From contig CM067508.1 in assembly GCA_034509495.1 (NCBI GenBank), forward strand, positions 23,797,033 through 23,861,032: 64,000 nucleotides of DNA, read 5' to 3'. Below, one piece after another: positions 58,203 through 64,000 of this stretch; the stretch's first letter is position 1; each line of letters opens with the position of its first letter. Position numbers and translations under genes: made by a program. The DNA is from Acestrorhynchus altus. Its lineage: Eukaryota > Chordata > Actinopteri > Characiformes > Acestrorhynchidae. The notes under the pieces are model-generated. The model searched no databases. It saw nothing but the letters and a program-made list of their open reading frames with translations, and was not told the origin of the DNA.

Positions 58203-59558
58203 GCAGTACCTTGCTATTGTGGCGTTTCTTGTTGATGGAGGGGGACCCAGGCTGGCCAGGGCTGGGCACTGCGCTGGAGGCAGTGGATGCTGTGGCTGAA
58301 TGCAGGTGTCCGGCCTTCTCCAGAGCAGCCAGCACAGAGGCAGGGGCCTGCTGCTGAGACACCTTCTGCAGTTCTGCAGCCAACTGTTTAGGGTCCACAC
58401 CTGGAGAACGCTGGCGATCAGCTGAAAATAAATGAAACCTTTTGCATCTAGAGAAGGTACTGTCATAGATAAGGCATGTTTACTTTGCTGTATGGACAAA
58501 AATATTCTCATTCCTCATTCCTCATTCCAAACTCCCCAAGTCATTCCAAAAGTACTAGATAGAACACCATCATTTCAGAGAACACAGTCCCACTGCTCCA
58601 CAGCTCAATACTGGGGGGTTTATACTCTTCTAATCCAGACCTGACACTATAATTCCTACTTCTACACCTCAGCTACTTTGAGTTCCTTTCACTTTTAACC
58701 AATGACCTGATTAAAAGGTGTGTCTTTATCGTGTCCACTTTCTCCTGAATAGGGTCACAGTAAATCCAGAGCCCTCCTGGAACCTTCATTTGCCAGGCAG
58801 GAATACTACCTGTCCATTAGCAAAGCCAATTCATCTACTATGTGCATTTTGGGAAACAGGAGGAAACACACAAAACTCCTCACAGACAGTGACCCAAGCA
58901 GAGTTGGAACTCACAGAACCAGGCCCCTGGAGCTGTGTGACACACACTACTTGTACCAACCTTACTGATTAAAAGGTCATAGATTAAACTGACCCTGACA
59001 ATGACGATGTCATTTTAAGTTTTGTCTCTTATTAAACAGAGGCTTATTGTGTCACACAGACTATATATAAACCTAGTTGCATTTCCAGAATGGCAGCTTT
59101 GCAGGAGAAGAAAAAACCGTCCTAGTTTTGAATGGAAAGCAATGTAAATTATTTCATGAGTCATTCTGGAGCATTTCTATTTCTATTCAGCATTTCTATT
59201 TATCAAGGCATGAGAACAACTGATTCACATTATGTGAAAAAGTGGAAACAACAAAACAATTAGTGACAGTGACAGTTTGTTTATACAATTTGTTGTCTCC
59301 TTGTCGCTTATGGAAAGCATGATTTAGAAAAAGGAAATGAATAACTAAGCTAGATATTAGTTTTGAAGCATTAAAGTGGCAAAAAGCAACACACGGAGAT
59401 ACAAGTTTTTTACCAATGCATGTTTTGTTATTGTAAAACTCTCAACTACCCAATTAATTGCCAAAAAATCACTTGATTGAGCAATCAATTGGCACAATTA
59501 TGACTCTAACTGAGAGTGATTGCTCTAGTTTTCTAGGGATGATATACTGAAAAACAAC

Positions 59559-59607
<49 letters not shown>

Positions 59608-61721
59608 TAACAATTTTCTATTTTCTCTTCCACCAATTATCAGTGAGCTGATCTGAGGCTTTATTGCTGGTGCTATCACACTGCACTGGCGGAAACATCT
59701 TTTAAGATGAACAGCAGATGCTGCAGTGATCTAGAAGCAGATCAGCGCTCACATATTGCAAAAATGTGCAACACTCTGAAAGGCTAGTGTGCACTGAATG
59801 TAAAATGATGAGTCTCAAAATCCCTTATGGTTTCCTTGACTGCGGTGGAGAAAGAGAGCGATCTGCATTAAGAGACAGTGAAGAGAGACCTACCGGCCTT
59901 TAGCTGAGACTGCAGCTCCAGCTGCTGAGGATGTTCTGAGTCTGAGAGCATGTTCAGGTCTCTGAAAACACAACAAAGGGTCACAGACATTAAATCAAAA
60001 CAATCATCTGCTCAATTTAGTGAGCTTGTTTGGAGGGTATATGAGGACAATATGTGCAGCTGAGAATCCTATATAATATGTGTTAAAGTAACAAAGTTGC
60101 AATTCTGAAGCACCTCTTCAAGTACATGTTTCTATCAAGAACTTTTTGAGACATTTCTCGAGACTACACTGAAAAGCTATATCCACTAGGGGGCAGATCA
60201 AGGCTCAAGCATACATCCAGTACTCTGCACCACAGCTTCAGCAGTAAGCACTGCCGTGGACACTGCGTTGTTGTCGGTCATGAGATAAATAGTAGAAAGA
60301 GGTGACAGAAGAGCTAGTTGTCATGATTTGTTTAGTCGTCTTGCTACCATAATGTCACATAATGGTTTACAGTCTCCCCAGTTTTTCCACTGTGAATGGG
60401 GATGTGTCGCATTCATTTCTCAGGAAGCACACAACCTAGGCTGTGAACAAAACCAAGGTACCTGAGGTTGCCATTTGTCTTCATGGCTCCCTCTCCTGGC
60501 CTTTTCAGTTATTGTACAAGGCCCTAGCTTTGCATGGTGTAGCGTAGTGGGTAACAACACCAAGGTAACCACCCTGGTCAGGCAAGCAGACTACGCTACC
60601 CAACAAGAGTCCTAACATGACATCCTCCCACCTGTGTAACATTCAAATCATATTGGCTCCCACTCCTGGCCATATCAGCGAGGATCTCAGGTCATATGCC
60701 ATGTGTTTACGTACTGTATGGACTGGCCACATCACCACCACCCCTCATCTGACAGTATTGATGAAGATGACAGTGAGAGAGGGTTGGCTGATGAGGTCAG
60801 TAACCCAGAAATTGGGTTATAGAGTAAAATGAGAAGGAAGGGGCTGTTTGCTCTCTTTTATTTCAGAATAAACCCAAGAAGGGTTAATACGGATGCATAC
60901 AGTTCCCTCCATAAATATTGGCACCCCTGGTCCTATATTATTTAGAAAAAACTCAATTTATTAGAAGCTAAAGAACACATCTTAACCAGGGGTGCCAATG
61001 TTTATGGAGGGCACAGTACATAAATAACAAAACATAAATAAAAGACTGCTGTCTACTGGACTACTGTCAAGTATATGCTTATCAATCTAATCATTCAAAT
61101 AAATACTAATCAAAATAATTACATTGTCACTCAAAACACTCCAGATGATCAATTTCAGTTTTACTTAGGTCTAAAATGTTTTTTAGTCCTTTTAAACAAA
61201 AAAACAAACAAAAAATATCAAGTTGAAAAAATGATCAAAATGTCAAATTCTTAGAAATATTAAAATTCTCTTAATATTTACATTCCAATTAAAGACAAAT
61301 TTGAGTAGCCTAGGATTATACAAATATAACAATAACAGTATTTGGCACGTGTGACTGTTTTTCATAAATACTTTTCAATTTTTTTTGGGTGAATAAAGAT
61401 ACATAAAACTACGAAAACATCCAACAAAATTGGCATAGAGTTCTAAAGTTTAATGAAGGACGGTCTTGAGGTCTCTTTGTGGTGTCTTATGACTGTGACG
61501 CTGACCTTATATCACAACTTTATATTATATAATGTAAGGTTGGTTTTGTTAAGTACTCCTAGTTCAAATATGAATGAGTTTTATTTTAAGACAGTAAATG
61601 GTAACTCACAGGCGAACACATATCTCTGTGTCTCCAGTCTGTTGCTGACCCATGATGCTCTGCACTTCCTCATAGGTCTTTCCCATCAGAGGAACTCCGT
61701 TCCACTCCAAGACCTGCATTC
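42681..61721 (-). CDS. pclo: pclo (Piccolo) gene, C-terminal 15 coding exons (spliced, partial)
   Basis: Gene-level entry. The exons are 61610-61721, 59894-59961, 58210-58421, 57717-57767, 57122-57252, 55391-55417, 54572-54665, 52164-52235, 51632-51914, 49981-50175, 46843-46948, 46625-46692, 44596-44736, 43769-43914 and 42681-42824. Every junction keeps phase, giving 616 residues. Piccolo is a very large (about 5000-residue) scaffold of the presynaptic active zone that works with Bassoon, RIM and ELKS. Present here are the second half of the PDZ domain, C2A with its calcium-binding Asp set ([10 protein letters not shown] and [11 protein letters not shown]), a Ser-rich linker, and C2B, whose last loop (SNGGKF) lacks the Asp pair and so should not bind calcium. 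The N-terminal zinc fingers and coiled coils lie right of the window. The paralogue (a or b) is not resolved. Confidence 0.95.
42825..43768 (-). other. pclo: Last pclo intron, carrying a Tc1-like relic
   Basis: A 944-bp intron. Roughly 42930-43560 is a decayed Tc1-like transposon: plus-strand translation near 43264 gives [17 protein letters not shown], the FQQDNA.PH.A motif of Tc1 transposases, and the sequence at 42940-43240 resembles the preceding non-coding and upstream part of such elements. Confidence 0.7.
43769..43914 (-). CDS. pclo: pclo C2B core exon
   Basis: This 146-nt exon, with one base from the previous exon, encodes 49 residues: [20 protein letters not shown], then [20 protein letters not shown] and [32 protein letters not shown] is almost invariant in Piccolo. 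The acceptor TTTCAG is at 43915-43916; the donor GTAGGA follows CAG. These are the middle beta strands of C2B. Confidence 0.97.
43915..44595 (-). other. pclo: pclo intron between the two central C2B exons
   Basis: 681 bp. GCTGGACATGCTC and CTTGAGGAGAATTCTGGCC at about 44100-44220 resemble the conserved C-terminal string of a decayed transposase on the minus strand, but the match is weak. The rest is AT-rich with nothing recognised. Confidence 0.5.
44596..44736 (-). CDS. pclo: pclo C2B N-terminal exon
   Basis: This 141-nt exon encodes, after a split Asn codon, [20 protein letters not shown], then [20 protein letters not shown] and SPDHLP. MGEIK.ALKKE.KT.GEQL and [20 protein letters not shown] are diagnostic of the start of Piccolo C2B. 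The acceptor TTTATAG is at 44738-44737; the donor GTAATAATC is at 44595-44594. The stretch before MGEIK is divergent, as in other Piccolos. Confidence 0.96.
45018..45071. repeat. (CG)4(CA)n alternating purine-pyrimidine tract
   Basis: GCGCGCGC runs directly into about 23 CA units. Both steps favour left-handed Z-DNA. Confidence 0.9.
45650..46090 (+). mobile_element. tRNA-derived SINE, near full length
   Basis: The head GTGGATCAGAGGTCTAATACGCTACCACTGTGG with AGACTCGAATT looks like degraded A and B boxes. The body contains CATAATTGGCCATGCTCTCTC, GGCAACCTCTCCCCACATCACACTC, GGCCGGCACAGGCATCTGTC and GGAGATGTGCTCGTCC, and the tail is AATTGGGAAAATTGGACC. The same body occurs at 33165-33395 and, reversed, at 52760-53150. 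It is inserted in sense-opposite orientation in a pclo intron. Confidence 0.75.
46625..46692 (-). CDS. pclo: pclo linker exon before C2B
   Basis: This 68-nt exon encodes, between split codons, [20 protein letters not shown] and SE. It is not obviously similar to mammalian Piccolo, but it has a strong acceptor (TTTGTCTTTGTCTGTCAG at 46693 upward) and donor (GTAAGGG at 46624 downward). It is the only candidate found that links the phase-2 end of the preceding exon to the phase-1 start of the C2B exon in one open frame. It corresponds in position to the PRIGKMGQNGQ-containing region of mammals. It may be skipped in some isoforms only if another exon repairs the phase. Confidence 0.82.
46843..46948 (-). 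CDS. pclo: pclo linker exon (GYTLDSEDG)
   Basis: This 106-nt exon encodes [20 protein letters not shown] followed by [14 protein letters not shown] between split Asn and Leu codons. The string [11 protein letters not shown]...IFQVP matches the layout GSGYSVDSEGS...LFPIP of mammalian Piccolo. The acceptor CATCTGCAG is at 46949 upward and the donor GTGAGTG at 46842 downward. The GGAA/GGGA microsatellite starting 21 bp upstream supplies a pure pyrimidine tract in the sense strand. Confidence 0.9.
46970..47053. repeat. (GGAA)n(GGGA)n(GGTA)n(GA)n compound microsatellite
   Basis: About six GGAA units, seven GGGA units, three GGTA units and a GA run, without interruption. On the pclo sense strand it is entirely pyrimidine (TTCC, TCCC, CTCT) apart from a few TACC units and ends 21 bp from a 3' splice site. 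Confidence 0.95.
48932..49035. repeat. (GT)n microsatellite
   Basis: About 50 units, the last third broken by GTGCTT units. The longest dinucleotide array in the window. Confidence 0.95.
49981..50175 (-). CDS. pclo: pclo C2A-C2B linker exon
   Basis: A 195-nt exon. Between split codons it encodes [20 protein letters not shown], then [20 protein letters not shown] and [20 protein letters not shown] ending RLQP. The match to mammalian Piccolo ([34 protein letters not shown]...[17 protein letters not shown]) is nearly complete, which is striking for a linker and suggests a binding or phosphorylation function. The acceptor GTTTAG is at 50176-50177 and the donor GTAACC at 49980-49979. The Ala-rich end is predicted helical. 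Confidence 0.97.
50176..51631 (-). other. pclo: pclo intron, no recognised elements of note
   Basis: A 1.46-kb intron. ATTCACACATGGGCTCACAAC and TTCACACATACAGCTCC near 50650-50700 resemble the small element at 24545-24770. The remainder is unique-looking sequence without exons. Confidence 0.6.
51632..51914 (-). CDS. pclo: pclo C2A end and Gly-rich linker exon
   Basis: A 283-nt exon: 94 codons plus one base. It starts [20 protein letters not shown], the last C2A strand, then [17 protein letters not shown] block of about 35 residues of Gly with Gln, Pro and Ser (GGQGG, GGPGG units) follows, then [20 protein letters not shown]. Both the C2A end and the [13 protein letters not shown] motif are conserved in Piccolo, where the intervening piece is short and Ser/Gln-rich. 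The Gly block (about 51704-51812) is a coding minisatellite. The acceptor ATTACAG precedes 51914 and the donor GTAACC follows 51632. Confidence 0.96.
52164..52235 (-). CDS. pclo: pclo C2A exon with calcium-binding loop 3
   Basis: A 72-nt, phase-0 exon of 24 residues: [20 protein letters not shown] followed by FLGE. The WDYD.....D pattern provides the loop 3 aspartates that bind calcium in C2A. The acceptor TTCTCTTTCAG is at 52236 upward and the donor GTGAGTG at 52163 downward. It is conserved with mammals ([22 protein letters not shown]). Confidence 0.97.
52499..52547. repeat. (GT)n microsatellite
   Basis: About 24 GT units with two GAGT interruptions. Confidence 0.9.
52760..53150 (-). mobile_element. 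tRNA-derived SINE, near full length, sense to pclo
   Basis: On the minus strand it begins GGTTCCTGAGTGGTGCAGCACTCTAAGC (A-box-like), continues TAATCCCCGGGGATGCCACAGCC and TGGCTGGGAGTGACAGAG, and ends with CTGCGTTTTTCCTCCGAGTGC. It shares its head with 32175-32345 and its body with 33165-33395 and 45650-46090. Confidence 0.75.
53319..53836. mobile_element. DNA element with terminal inverted repeats (about 520 bp)
   Basis: The left end TAGGCCTTTCACACCA matches the complement of the right end TAGGCCTTTTCCACCA. Next to each end is a GGTTC-containing segment (CTCTGGTTCTTG left; complement GCTGGGTTCCG right). The inside has no intact frame. The target duplication is unclear, so the superfamily is not decided. 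Confidence 0.7.
54572..54665 (-). CDS. pclo: pclo C2A exon, central strands
   Basis: A 94-nt exon whose first base completes a Ser codon, then 31 residues: [31 protein letters not shown]. It matches mammalian [31 protein letters not shown]. The acceptor ACATCACAG lies at 54666 upward and the donor GTAACT at 54571 downward. It can follow either the 27-nt microexon or the exon before that, since both end in AG completing the same Ser codon. Confidence 0.97.
54801..54840. repeat. (AAT)n microsatellite
   Basis: About 13 units. Confidence 0.95.
55309..55348. repeat. (CA)n microsatellite near the microexon
   Basis: About 19 units with a CCC interruption. In the sense strand this is a UG repeat downstream of the pclo C2A microexon. 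Confidence 0.9.
55391..55417 (-). CDS. pclo: pclo C2A 27-nt alternative microexon
   Basis: Nine residues, QVMVVQNAS, in phase 2, with the acceptor TTGGTTCAG at 55418 upward and the donor GTAGCG at 55390 downward. The same nine residues are the known alternatively spliced insert of mammalian Piccolo C2A, which lies in a surface strand region away from the calcium loops and alters calcium affinity and oligomerisation. Because the flanking exons join in frame with or without it, inclusion is optional. The residues are identical to the mammalian insert as I recall it. Confidence 0.95.
55418..57121 (-). other. pclo: pclo intron upstream of the C2A microexon
   Basis: 1.7 kb. It contains the (ATT)n array at 56581-56638 and otherwise AT-rich sequence without recognised elements. 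No second microexon was seen. Confidence 0.75.
56581..56638. repeat. (ATT)n microsatellite
   Basis: Nineteen uninterrupted units. The poly-Asn frame on the other strand is an artefact. Confidence 0.95.
57122..57252 (-). CDS. pclo: pclo C2A exon with calcium-binding loop 1
   Basis: A 131-nt exon with 43 residues plus two bases: [43 protein letters not shown]. The Asp residues of RDNNGYSDP are the loop 1 calcium ligands. It matches mammalian [39 protein letters not shown]. The acceptor CTCTTAG is at 57253 upward and the donor GTAGGTACC at 57121 downward. The terminal AG makes Ser with the first base of either downstream exon. Confidence 0.98.
57410..57436. repeat. (TA)n microsatellite
   Basis: About 13 units, in a 464-bp pclo intron (57253-57716) that also has a short (TA)n at 57342-57356 and no other recognised content. 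Confidence 0.9.
57717..57767 (-). CDS. pclo: pclo exon at the start of C2A
   Basis: A 51-nt, phase-0 exon with 17 residues, [23 protein letters not shown] is the conserved lead-in to the first C2A strand. The acceptor TTATTCTCAG is at 57768 upward and the donor GTGAGTCC at 57716 downward. It is preceded by a 442-bp intron that contains the 79-bp (CA)n array. As a multiple of three with both ends in phase 0 it could be skipped without a frameshift. Confidence 0.95.
58122..58200. repeat. (CA)n microsatellite next to a pclo donor site
   Basis: 79 uninterrupted bases. In the pclo sense strand it is (TG)39, starting nine bases after the exon boundary at 58210. Confidence 0.97.
58210..58421 (-). 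CDS. pclo: pclo PDZ-C2A linker exon
   Basis: A 212-nt exon. After a split Ala codon it encodes [70 protein letters not shown]. The strings [17 protein letters not shown] and [12 protein letters not shown] are conserved in Piccolo. The acceptor TATTTTCAG is at 58422 upward. The donor GTACTG at 58209 is weaker than the other pclo donors and is followed at once by a long TG repeat. Confidence 0.96.
58530..58640 (-). mobile_element. Family A element, truncated
   Basis: Contains AGTCATTCCAAAAGTACTAGATAGAACACC and CCACTGCTCCACAGCTCAATACTGGGGGG in the reverse family A orientation. Confidence 0.65.
59562..59605. repeat. (GT)n microsatellite
   Basis: About 22 units. Confidence 0.95.
59894..59961 (-). 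CDS. pclo: pclo exon just after the PDZ domain
   Basis: A 68-nt exon with 22 complete residues, [22 protein letters not shown], between split Leu and Ala codons. DLNMLSDSE follows the PDZ domain in mammalian Piccolo. The acceptor GTGTTTTCAG is at 59962 upward and the donor GTAGGT at 59893 downward. Confidence 0.96.
59962..61609 (-). other. pclo: pclo intron (1.65 kb) with a miniature hairpin element
   Basis: Contains the palindromic Tc1-type MITE at 60899-61017. The rest is AT-rich with no recognised elements. Confidence 0.75.
60899..61017. mobile_element. Tc1-type miniature inverted-repeat element
   Basis: The left arm, with CCCTCCATAAATATTGGCACC (60903 onward) followed by CCTGG, pairs with the right arm, CCAGGGGTGCCAATGTTTATGGAGGG, at 28 of 32 positions when the outer bases are included. 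A 55-bp AT-rich loop separates them. These arms resemble the ends of a widespread fish Tc1-like family. Confidence 0.85.
61610..61721 (-). CDS. pclo: pclo exon, second half of PDZ domain
   Basis: A 112-nt exon. It completes a Gly codon and then encodes [36 protein letters not shown] and two bases of Leu. [19 protein letters not shown] and E.CVRLDLNML match the C-terminal half of the Piccolo PDZ domain. The acceptor CACTGCAG is at 61722 upward and the donor GTGAGTT at 61609 downward. The first half of the PDZ domain (GLGF-type loop) was not found up to 64000. Confidence 0.96.
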
Positions 61722-61834
61722 CTGCAGTGAGCAAAATACAGCCACCACACAGAGGATCGGAGGGGCGGTGGAGAGATGTACTCATTAAATCACTAAACCA
61801 CAGTTACAAAAAATGTAGAGTATTAATGACACAA

Positions 61835-61837
<3 letters not shown>

Positions 61838-61883
<46 letters not shown>
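61838..61883. repeat. (CA)n microsatellite
   Basis: About 23 units. Confidence 0.95.
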
Positions 61884-61890
<7 letters not shown>

Positions 61891-62679
61891 TATTTCCCTC
61901 AATGGACAGAAATATCCAGGTCTCTGTAGGGTTTACACTAGAAGTCTGACGTTTTAACTAGGGATTCTAAGATTTCCAATCTTAGATTCTTCTGGTATTT
62001 CCACACAATACCACAAGTTCATTACTGGTCAGGTTCTCTTTATTGGGGCACTGATGTGCAATCAAACATCAAATAAACAGTATTTGTTCTCAAATCCAAC
62101 AGGGCTGGGCAATATAATATATTTAATGTCTTTCTGAATTATTTTATACAGGATATAAAAAATTACAATATTTATAATAAACCTGCTGCCCCGGCTTATA
62201 TCTGTGTGCAATTTAAATGCAAAACAGAATGTGGGTGGGTTGTTATGGAAATGGTTTGGTTTCTGGAGGGATGTCACTCAACAGGGTACAGCCTTGCGTA
62301 AATTAGGCTGTAAAAAATAAAAAAATAAAAAGAAGTATAATCCATGCTGTTTGCTGAGTCGGTGATATACCACCATTGTAACTTTCTTATGTTTGTTATT
62401 TAAAATATAAACTACTTACATACATGAGATATTTAGTATATACATATGCTGCATGCTGTGATTTTGGTGTTACAAGTAAGTACTTCTACTTTAATAGTGT
62501 ACTGTATTAAGATTTTCATTGTTATACTATTTATACCATATGATGCCATTTCTCATATTGAGATATATATGACATAATATCCAGATCCTTTAACTGCCAT
62601 CTGCAGACTTTGCTGACTTTTGACCTGGAAAATCATGCTCATCATCTAATAACTAGAAGCACACATACACACACTAGAT

Positions 62680-62683
<4 letters not shown>

Positions 62684-62730
<47 letters not shown>
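62684..62730. repeat. (CA)n microsatellite
   Basis: About 23 units. Confidence 0.95.
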
Positions 62731-62732
<2 letters not shown>

Positions 62733-62974
62733 AATATGCTTCACTTTATTGTTTGTGTTACACAATAGAAAAAACACTTATGGTTCCATAAAGAATTATG
62801 TTTGTTCTAGAGATGTTTGGGTATTTGTTTTCTTATTTGTCCATCCAGATGATTCATTATTATGTAATTATTATGTAGATTTAATATTATGATTAAAGTT
62901 AAATATTATGTTTATATTGGTATATTTGCATAACATTATGTATGTTGGGGCTGTTTTTCTTATATCATGATCAG

Positions 62975-63200
62975 CTTTGGCATGGTGGTTAGGGAACCAG
63001 CCTTATGACTAGAAGGTTGCTTGTTTGATTCCCTGAACTGGCAGGACCTAGCTGATGTGCCCTTCAGCAAAGCATGTAACTCCCTGGGATCATCAGGAGC
63101 ACTTGCTTTTTTAAATGTGGTTTGGTCTGCTATGGTGACAAAACCACTTCTCAATTTCTCACACGGTAGACTTTACTACATCGCCCCCTTAAGTAATCCC
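62975..63200 (+). mobile_element. tRNA-derived SINE
   Basis: CATGGTGGTTAGGGAACCAGCC (A-box-like), then AAGGTTGCTTGTTTGATTCC (B-box-like), then CTGAACTGGCAGGACC and GATGTGCCCTTCAGCAAAG form a typical teleost SINE head and body. The copy at 4585-4715 shares the TTTGATTCCCTGAACTGGCAGG core. Confidence 0.75.
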
Positions 63201-64000
63201 AAACTTGACACAGGTTCCTATGTTTAATCAAATGGTGTTGCACTAACTATCTGTTCTGGAGCAATAAATCATTCTCATGTTAGACAAGTCAAGTCATTGG
63301 CTGAAGTGTGTGTAAAACACAGCAGAGAGTAGGAGAGAAGAACCTTTTAAAAGTCTAAAGAACCTTCATTTAATGCAAAGGTTGTTTATCAACTTAAATG
63401 TGCCTTACACCCACACACTTCTCTGTAGAACCACATTTATGGAGCCAAAGGTGGTTCTTATATGGCATTGGTCAAAGAACCAACTGAAACACCTTTACAG
63501 GGAGAGTTAGAGGAAGCTGTGCCAGAAAAGAGAGAAGTAAAGGACAAGTAAATGAGAAATGAGAGGCAGAAAAAGAGCTGAGATATAGCACTGCAAACTC
63601 AACCACTCTCAGGGCCAACTCCTCAGCACTTACACAAATGAAAGCGAGTCTTCGGATAGGCCTTTTGCTTACGGAGCTGTTCAGCAGCTGAGACAACACA
63701 AGAACATCATTCACATGACTGCCTTTAGCCTATTGCTCCTCACAGTTAAATGAATGGCACTTGATTTAGACCCATAACTCAGCAGAGAGGTACATCATGC
63801 CTTGTAGAAATCATTTAGTGTGAATTAGCCTTATATGTGAACTATACTGTACATCCAAAAGTGTGTAGACGCCAATGGTATCAACGATATCACGCATATT
63901 ACCCTTAATCTCTCCAAGTAACACTAGATACACCATATGGTGAAAAGTGTGGCGACACCTGCTTATTCCTCTGCAATCAACCATTAATTTAAACAGTTTA

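Larger units (their letters stand above)
58422..59893 (-). other. pclo: pclo intron (1.5 kb)
   Basis: Holds a truncated reverse family A copy at 58530-58640 (CAGAGAACACAGTCCCACTGCTCCACAGCTC) and a (GT)n array at 59562-59605. Nothing else is recognised. Confidence 0.75.
61722..64000 (-). other. pclo: pclo intron, at least 2.3 kb
   Basis: I looked on the minus strand for the exon with the N-terminal half of the PDZ domain and did not find it, so the intron should run past the window end. It contains (CA)n at 61838-61883 and 62684-62730, the AGGGCTGGGCAATA motif at 62101 and the SINE at 62975-63200. Confidence 0.7.

Noticed and set aside
58053..58511. 152-codon minus-strand frame and 144-codon plus-strand frame over the same region
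   Set aside because: Shadow frames of the true pclo exon 58210-58421 extended through the (CA)n array.
63629..63703. Minus-strand segment AEQLRKQKAYPKTRFHL with a good acceptor (TTGTCTCAG) and donor (GTAAGTG), tempting as a further pclo exon
   Set aside because: It does not join the exon at 61721 in frame: the natural frame creates TGA at the junction and the alternative frame shifts it. The missing first half of the PDZ domain would have to lie between them and is not there. It could still be an upstream exon if I overlooked a small exon, so RNA evidence would decide.
1..64000. CRISPR arrays, bacterial operons, tRNA or rRNA genes
   Set aside because: None present. The dense spaced repeats are eukaryotic microsatellites and transposons, and tRNA-like boxes occur only inside SINEs.

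Overview
The window is vertebrate nuclear DNA, most likely from a ray-finned fish. Short exons with consensus GT/AG splice sites sit in large introns. The background is full of (CA)n, (ATT)n and (AG)n microsatellites, Tc1/mariner-like relics, tRNA-derived SINEs and L2- or RTE-type LINE pieces of the kind common in otophysan fishes (characins, catfishes and relatives). The otophysan placement rests on repeat style recalled from memory and is an inference. There are no bacterial operons, CRISPR arrays, rRNA or tRNA genes, and almost all long open frames are accidental or lie in repeats.

Two protein-coding genes are supported, both on the minus strand. (1) cacna2d1, the alpha2delta-1 auxiliary subunit of voltage-gated calcium channels, is represented by its first three coding exons: 28848-28936 (start codon and signal peptide), 9369-9450 and 9034-9150. 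The rest of the gene lies beyond position 1. (2) pclo (Piccolo), the giant presynaptic active-zone scaffold, is represented by its last 15 coding exons, from 61721 down to the stop codon at 42681-42683. They encode the second half of the PDZ domain, C2A, a serine/glycine-rich linker and C2B. All splice phases agree: 1850 coding bases plus one base from the preceding exon give 616 residues and a stop.

Layout: 1-9033 is cacna2d1 intronic sequence with repeats. 9034-28936 holds cacna2d1 exons 3, 2 and 1, with a 19.4-kb repeat-rich intron 1. 28937-29800 is the presumed cacna2d1 5' region (CpG patch, CTG/CAG run, a 0.55-kb CACTCTC tract, a CCAAT cluster). 29800-39700 is intergenic repeat-rich DNA. 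About 39700-42680 is the probable pclo 3' UTR. 42681-61721 is the pclo C-terminal exon series. 61722-64000 is pclo intron.

The two genes are neighbours in the same orientation in mammals, so this is a conserved synteny block. Both proteins act at the presynaptic active zone: alpha2delta-1 helps deliver and retain calcium channels, while Piccolo organises the release machinery and senses calcium through C2A. No new biological system is evident. The most informative items are a conserved 27-nt alternative microexon in Piccolo C2A, two microsatellites lying against pclo splice sites, a coding glycine-rich minisatellite, and two internally deleted Tc1-type copies that share the same deletion junction.
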